NCBI GenBank assembly: GCA_026708115.1
Contig: JAPOVL010000046.1
Coordinates: forward strand, 248,001-312,000
Reading direction: 5' to 3'
DNA length: 64,000 nucleotides
Source: Chloroflexota bacterium
Lineage (GTDB): Bacteria > Chloroflexota > Anaerolineae > Aggregatilineales > Phototrophicaceae
This document shows, piece by piece, positions 60,723-64,000 of the stretch. A model generated the notes under the pieces. The model did not search any database, had not been told where the DNA came from, and saw only the letters and a list, made by a program, of their open reading frames with translations. Numbering within the stretch: the stretch's first letter is position 1; each line of letters starts with the position of its first letter. Position numbers and translations under genes: made by a program.

Positions 60723-61914
60723 AGAGCCGCTGCGAAAGATGCATCTTGATCTGTTCGGCGGCGATGGCGGCTTCCACGCCCATGTTGTAGAAGGCGCCGC
60801 GTCCTTTGTAGAAGACGCCTACCAGGTAGAGGCCCGGATAGCCGACGATCTGCCGCCCGTTGGGATGCTCGCTGACATCGCGCAAGGGCCAGCCGCGGAC
60901 ACCGTTCGGCCCGATATCCCAGTTGCATCCGCTTTCCGGGTAATAGGTCTCGCGGCTGAATTGCATGTCGATATCCAGGTATTGATGCAGCACCGGGAAG
61001 AAGCCGGTGGCCATGATCACGCTGTCCAGCTCGAGGTAGCGGCCATCCGCTAATATCGCGCCCCGGGCGTCGAAGCGAATCGGATGCCGCACAGGTTGAA
61101 CCTGGCCTTCGCGCAGCGCGTTGAGCAACTCCGGGCCGCGATAGCCGACGGCGGTGCCGGTTTGGGGCGGCGCTTCCCAGACGCCGAAGTCCTCGAGGTT
61201 GTACTTGATGGCACCCGTTTGACTTTGCAGCCAGACGCAAAGGGTCTCCGGCAGGTATTCGCCCAGCATCATCCAGGCATGGCGCGGTACGCCGTAGGGG
61301 TAACGCGGGCGCAGATCGACGCCGGTGCGGATCGCCAGATAGACAGAGCCCCCGGCCGCTTCCGGGCCGGCTGCCACGGCGATATCGGTGCCGCTGGGTC
61401 CGTTGCCCACCACCATGGTTCGCTTGCCGCGCACCTGATCGGGATGACGAAAATCGCGCGAGTGCAAGATCTCGCCCTGGAAGCGCGCCATGCCGTCGAT
61501 CTCGGGCAAGATCGGATTATCGAAGACGCCTGTCGCCGGTATCACCGCGCGGTAGCAGTTAATGCCCTCATTGCTCTCGACTTGCCACGCGCCATCGTCG
61601 CGCGGGGCCACGCGGTCAACCTCGATACCATATTCGATGTCGAAATGTTGCTCCGCCACCCAACTGACCAGATGCTGATGGTACTGCTCGGCGGTGGGGA
61701 AGATGCCCCAATGCAAAGGGAACTTGCGCCCGGGCAAGTGGCTGTAAAAGCGCGAGGTATTCAAGCGCAGCGAGGGATAGAGGCTGCTCCAGGTAGGCGC
61801 CAGTTTGTACGTGCGTTCGATGATGCGGTACTCGATACCGGCAGTCTCCAGGGCATACGCTGCGTTGATGCCGGCGGGTCCCGCCCCGATGATCAGCACG
61901 TCTGCGCGCGGCAT
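60703..61914 (-). CDS. flavin-containing monooxygenase-like FAD/NAD(P)-binding oxidoreductase
   Basis: 403 residues. FAD site LIIGAGPAGINAAYALETAG at the start, NADP site VVGNGPSGTDIAVAAGPEAA at about 170-190, and the ATGVFDNP and MATGFFP motifs that close the two dinucleotide folds. The stretch LAPTWSSLYPSLRLNTSRFY is typical of FMO/Baeyer-Villiger related enzymes. It oxygenates soft nucleophiles or acts as a reductase; substrate unknown. Its ATG overlaps the upstream stop as TAATG. Confidence 0.9.
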   Translation of the reverse strand: MPRADVLIIGAGPAGINAAYALETAGIEYRIIERTYKLAPTWSSLYPSLRLNTSRFYSHLPGRKFPLHWGIFPTAEQYHQHLVSWVAEQHFDIEYGIEVDRVAPRDDGAWQVESNEGINCYRAVIPATGVFDNPILPEIDGMARFQGEILHSRDFRHPDQVRGKRTMVVGNGPSGTDIAVAAGPEAAGGSVYLAIRTGVDLRPRYPYGVPRHAWMMLGEYLPETLCVWLQSQTGAIKYNLEDFGVWEAPPQTGTAVGYRGPELLNALREGQVQPVRHPIRFDARGAILADGRYLELDSVIMATGFFPVLHQYLDIDMQFSRETYYPESGCNWDIGPNGVRGWPLRDVSEHPNGRQIVGYPGLYLVGVFYKGRGAFYNMGVEAAIAAEQIKMHLSQRLYAAVAV

Positions 61915-62528
61915 TATTCCCCCTGGGTTCGCGGCAGCGCGGTCGCGGTCCCGCGCACATAGTAGTACAGTCGCGTTGGCGCCGCTTCCAGCGTCGCCGC
62001 GAAGTTCCGCGCGTCATCAGTGCTCCGCGGCTGCACGTATTCCAGCGTCTCGCGAATCAAGCCATCGATCCACAGCGACTGAAAAGTAGCTTCTTCGTTG
62101 TATTCAGCTACGGGAAAGGCCACCAGCCCGGACAAGATGCCCATAATCGCCAAGCCGAACATCACAGCGGCGATCGCGCCGATCGCCAGCAGCGCGCGCT
62201 GATTCGCTTGTCGGACTTCCCTGCTTGTCATTGTCAATTGAGAGAGGCGCCGCAGCAAACTGGCGCGCTGGTAACCGGCGGCGAAGTTGAGCGGTTTTTC
62301 GTATTCCAATGTCTCCGGCAGGGTCACATTTTCCGTCAAAATTGGCAGTAGCTGCGCGCCGCTTTGGCGCGCGCGCGCGATTTCCGCAGCAACGACCGGA
62401 TCCTGATTGGATGCGGCCGAGACCAGTACGATCAGCAGCGGCGGCGCTGTTTCAAATGCGCCTGTCAAATCGTCGCGGATCTGCTCTGCAAGTCCCTTTT
62501 GCTCAGCTGCATACGTGATGTGAATCAT
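61914..62528 (-). CDS. TIR-like domain protein with C-terminal membrane helix
   Basis: 204 residues from ATG 62528. Residues 1-105 read like a TIR domain: MIHITYAAEQKGLAEQIRDD (strand A, helix A), LLIVLVSAASNQDPVVAAEI (strand B), ARQSGAQLLPILTENVTLPE (strand C). The Glu in AAEIARA is a candidate for the NADase glutamate. A helix LLAIGAIAAVMFGLAIMGIL then a 60-residue soluble tail. It is coupled to the monooxygenase by a TAATG overlap. Defence or signalling is possible but unproven. Confidence 0.6.
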   Translation of the reverse strand: MIHITYAAEQKGLAEQIRDDLTGAFETAPPLLIVLVSAASNQDPVVAAEIARARQSGAQLLPILTENVTLPETLEYEKPLNFAAGYQRASLLRRLSQLTMTSREVRQANQRALLAIGAIAAVMFGLAIMGILSGLVAFPVAEYNEEATFQSLWIDGLIRETLEYVQPRSTDDARNFAATLEAAPTRLYYYVRGTATALPRTQGE

Positions 62529-62659
62529 AGCTGCGGGCAATCCCTCGACATTGTGAAAAATAGTACAACCTATTCTGTCATAAGTATGCCCGCCTTCCAA
62601 GACCGGCATGATGGGATGGTAGCGCGCTTCGATTCTTGTGGAGATGACGCGCCGAACGA

Positions 62660-63373
62660 TTATCCCAAAGGCGATATTATCCAGCGCTTGATATCGACCT
62701 GTTGCGCTGCTTCCAGCGCGGCGGGATCGCCAATTGGCAGCCAAAAGGGAGAATCGACCACAGTGACAGCGTGATCTTGCGCCGCCAGACCGACGTAATC
62801 GCTGATTTCGTATTCGCCGCGCTCCGAGATTGGCAAGTCATAATCGAAGACCCGAGCCTTGAACTTGTAAGCGCCGATGTTGCAGGGGGCCGGCGCCCGA
62901 TAACGGCTGCGCGGCGGTTTCTCGTCAATGCGCAGGAAACGCCCGGCTTGGTCGTGGACGACCACGCCGTAATGTTCAAAATCATCCCGCAAGATGGACA
63001 AGATGCCGATCTCTTGACTCGCCAAATGTCCCAGCGCCTCGCGGCTATAGAGGTCATCGCCGTTGATGACGAGAAAGTCGTCGCTGCGCAGGATCTTTCG
63101 GCAAGTTTGCAGCGCGTGCCCTGTTCCCATCGGCTCGGGTAGCTGTTCGACGAGGGTGTATGCCGGGATCAGGTCCTGGCCCGCCATGAAGCGCTCGATC
63201 TGCTCCTTCAGATAGCTGACCACAATCAGCACATGATCGACGATGTCTTGCAAGCTCAACAGAGACCACGCCAAAATCGGCTGTCCCTGCAACTCCAGCA
63301 GTGGTTTCGGTCTGTGGAGGGTGAGGGGGCGCATGCGCGTGCCCTTGCCCCCGGCCAGAATGACGCCGTCCAT
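62660..63373 (-). CDS. sugar-phosphate nucleotidyltransferase
   Basis: 237 residues. The NTP-transferase signature GVILAGGKGTRMRPLTLHRP at the N-terminus, PKPLLELQGQPIL, the metal-site INGDDLYS and the C-terminal DSPFWLPIGDPAALEAAQ are as in mannose-1-phosphate guanylyltransferase or glucose-1-phosphate thymidylyltransferase, without the C-terminal left-handed helix domain. It makes NDP-sugars for polymers. It follows an acidic protein by 15 bases. Confidence 0.9.
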   Translation of the reverse strand: MDGVILAGGKGTRMRPLTLHRPKPLLELQGQPILAWSLLSLQDIVDHVLIVVSYLKEQIERFMAGQDLIPAYTLVEQLPEPMGTGHALQTCRKILRSDDFLVINGDDLYSREALGHLASQEIGILSILRDDFEHYGVVVHDQAGRFLRIDEKPPRSRYRAPAPCNIGAYKFKARVFDYDLPISERGEYEISDYVGLAAQDHAVTVVDSPFWLPIGDPAALEAAQQVDIKRWIISPLG

Positions 63374-63388
63374 CAGCTCTGCCCGCGC

Positions 63389-63919
63389 TCAGCGCAGGTC
63401 ATCGTAAAAGGCGATGTCGCTTTCGTCCTCGTCATCCGTTTCGCCCTCACGAAAAGAGGGGATAATATCGCCGTCCTCGCCATAGAGATCCTGATAATGA
63501 TCGATGTCGTCGTCGTCCAGGTCGTAGCCTTCGTCTTCCAGCTCGTCGTCGTCCAGTTCTAGATCAGCATAGTTATCCAGTAGGTCGTCCAGCAGATCGT
63601 CCTCTTCCAGCAAGTCTTCTTCGACCGTCTCGATATCGTCGGCATCGTCGAGACCTTCCAACGAGACCATTTCCGGTTCTTCCGGGGTATTCAGCAGTGA
63701 CAGCGGGGACTGTATCGCCTCGGGGAGTTCAAGGGGCTTCTCTTCCGCATCCATTTCGTCCATAGCGGCCAGTTCGGCTGCGGAAGGTTCTTCAATGTCA
63801 TCCAGATCTGCAAATGCATTCCCCATCATCAAGTCCAATAGCGTAGACGCGATGGCATCTTCATCCCTGCGTTTGTCTGGTGGTTCAGTTTTTTGGCGAA
63901 CGTCGCGACCGGCTGACAT
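63389..63919 (-). CDS. highly acidic low-complexity protein
   Basis: 176 residues, about 40 percent Asp and Glu, with runs such as LLEEDDLLDDLLDN and ELDDDELEDEGYDLDDDD. No folded domain, signal or membrane helix is evident. GGAGGAG five bases before ATG 63919 supports the start. It is first in the operon with the nucleotidyltransferase, TIR-like and monooxygenase genes. Probably intrinsically disordered; could bind cations or positively charged partners. Unknown family. Confidence 0.7.
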   Translation of the reverse strand: MSAGRDVRQKTEPPDKRRDEDAIASTLLDLMMGNAFADLDDIEEPSAAELAAMDEMDAEEKPLELPEAIQSPLSLLNTPEEPEMVSLEGLDDADDIETVEEDLLEEDDLLDDLLDNYADLELDDDELEDEGYDLDDDDIDHYQDLYGEDGDIIPSFREGETDDEDESDIAFYDDLR

Positions 63920-63964
63920 GATCGCTCCTCCACTTGATTCAAAAGACGCTGGGTCCCCTGGTCC

Positions 63965-64000
63965 AATCGACCGAGTGGCGCATTGGACGAGAAGGCTTAT
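63965..64000 (+). repeat. possible family 1 repeat, truncated by the window edge
   Basis: GGACGAGAAGGCTTAT at the end matches the family core after a diverged first hairpin. It continues beyond the window. Confidence 0.35.

Noticed and set aside
62529..62744. N-terminal extension of the TIR-like protein
   Set aside because: The extra frame overlaps the 3' end of the nucleotidyltransferase gene and shows no domain; ATG 62528 begins the strand-helix pattern.

Overview
The window looks like a chromosomal segment of an uncultured bacterium, most likely Chloroflexota (Anaerolineae-like). This is an inference. It rests on the high G+C, dense coding with short gaps, many ABC importers with solute-binding proteins but no ATPase genes nearby, two large PMT-type (GT39-like) membrane glycosyltransferases with a C-terminal beta-rich domain, and abundant short palindromic intergenic repeats. 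No phage, plasmid, CRISPR or rRNA genes are visible.

Layout. 1-7245 (minus): amidohydrolase (cut by the window edge), Asp/Glu/hydantoin-type racemase, M28 peptidase, and a peptide-type ABC importer (two permeases and a Tat-exported binding protein). 7794-12774 (plus): M20 peptidase, gamma-glutamyltransferase, GT39-like protein. 13054-22358 (plus): a sugar-type ABC importer with two tandemly duplicated binding proteins, followed by two ADP-ribosylglycohydrolase-family proteins and a PfkB kinase, which together read as one uptake and degradation locus for a ribosyl-like or other glycosidic compound. 22420-29777: malonyl-CoA-synthetase-like ligase, small conserved proteins, class V aminotransferase-like enzyme, LLM flavin enzyme, NAD-dependent epimerase, MogA and a cupin. 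30088-35224 (minus): Leu/Ile/Val-type binding protein, cysteine synthase behind a large leader hairpin, and a second GT39-like protein. 35393-45408: mixed metabolic and membrane genes, two TPR proteins and a selenocysteine tRNA. 45624-55832 (plus): three binding proteins and four permeases forming interleaved peptide-type and sugar-type importers, ending in a permease fused to an RDD membrane domain. 55959-63919: an AhpD-like selenoprotein, a small unknown protein, an Ada-like regulator/methyltransferase, a queuosine-precursor transporter, and a minus-strand operon (acidic protein, sugar nucleotidyltransferase, TIR-like membrane protein, flavin monooxygenase-like enzyme, beta-propeller protein).

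The strongest discovery is a linked pair: a tRNA-Sec gene (anticodon UCA, 41093-41188) and an AhpD/peroxidase-related gene (55959-56543) whose resolving or attacking cysteine is encoded by in-frame UGA, followed 18 bases later by a perfect hairpin in the position of a bacterial SECIS element. Standard gene calling would stop at the UGA and report an 81-residue fragment. Other notable structures are an approximately 80-base dispersed repeat family with at least six copies, a roughly 445-base MITE-like insertion with terminal inverted repeats and a target duplication, the RDD-permease fusion, and a branched hairpin with a U-tract directly before cysteine synthase.
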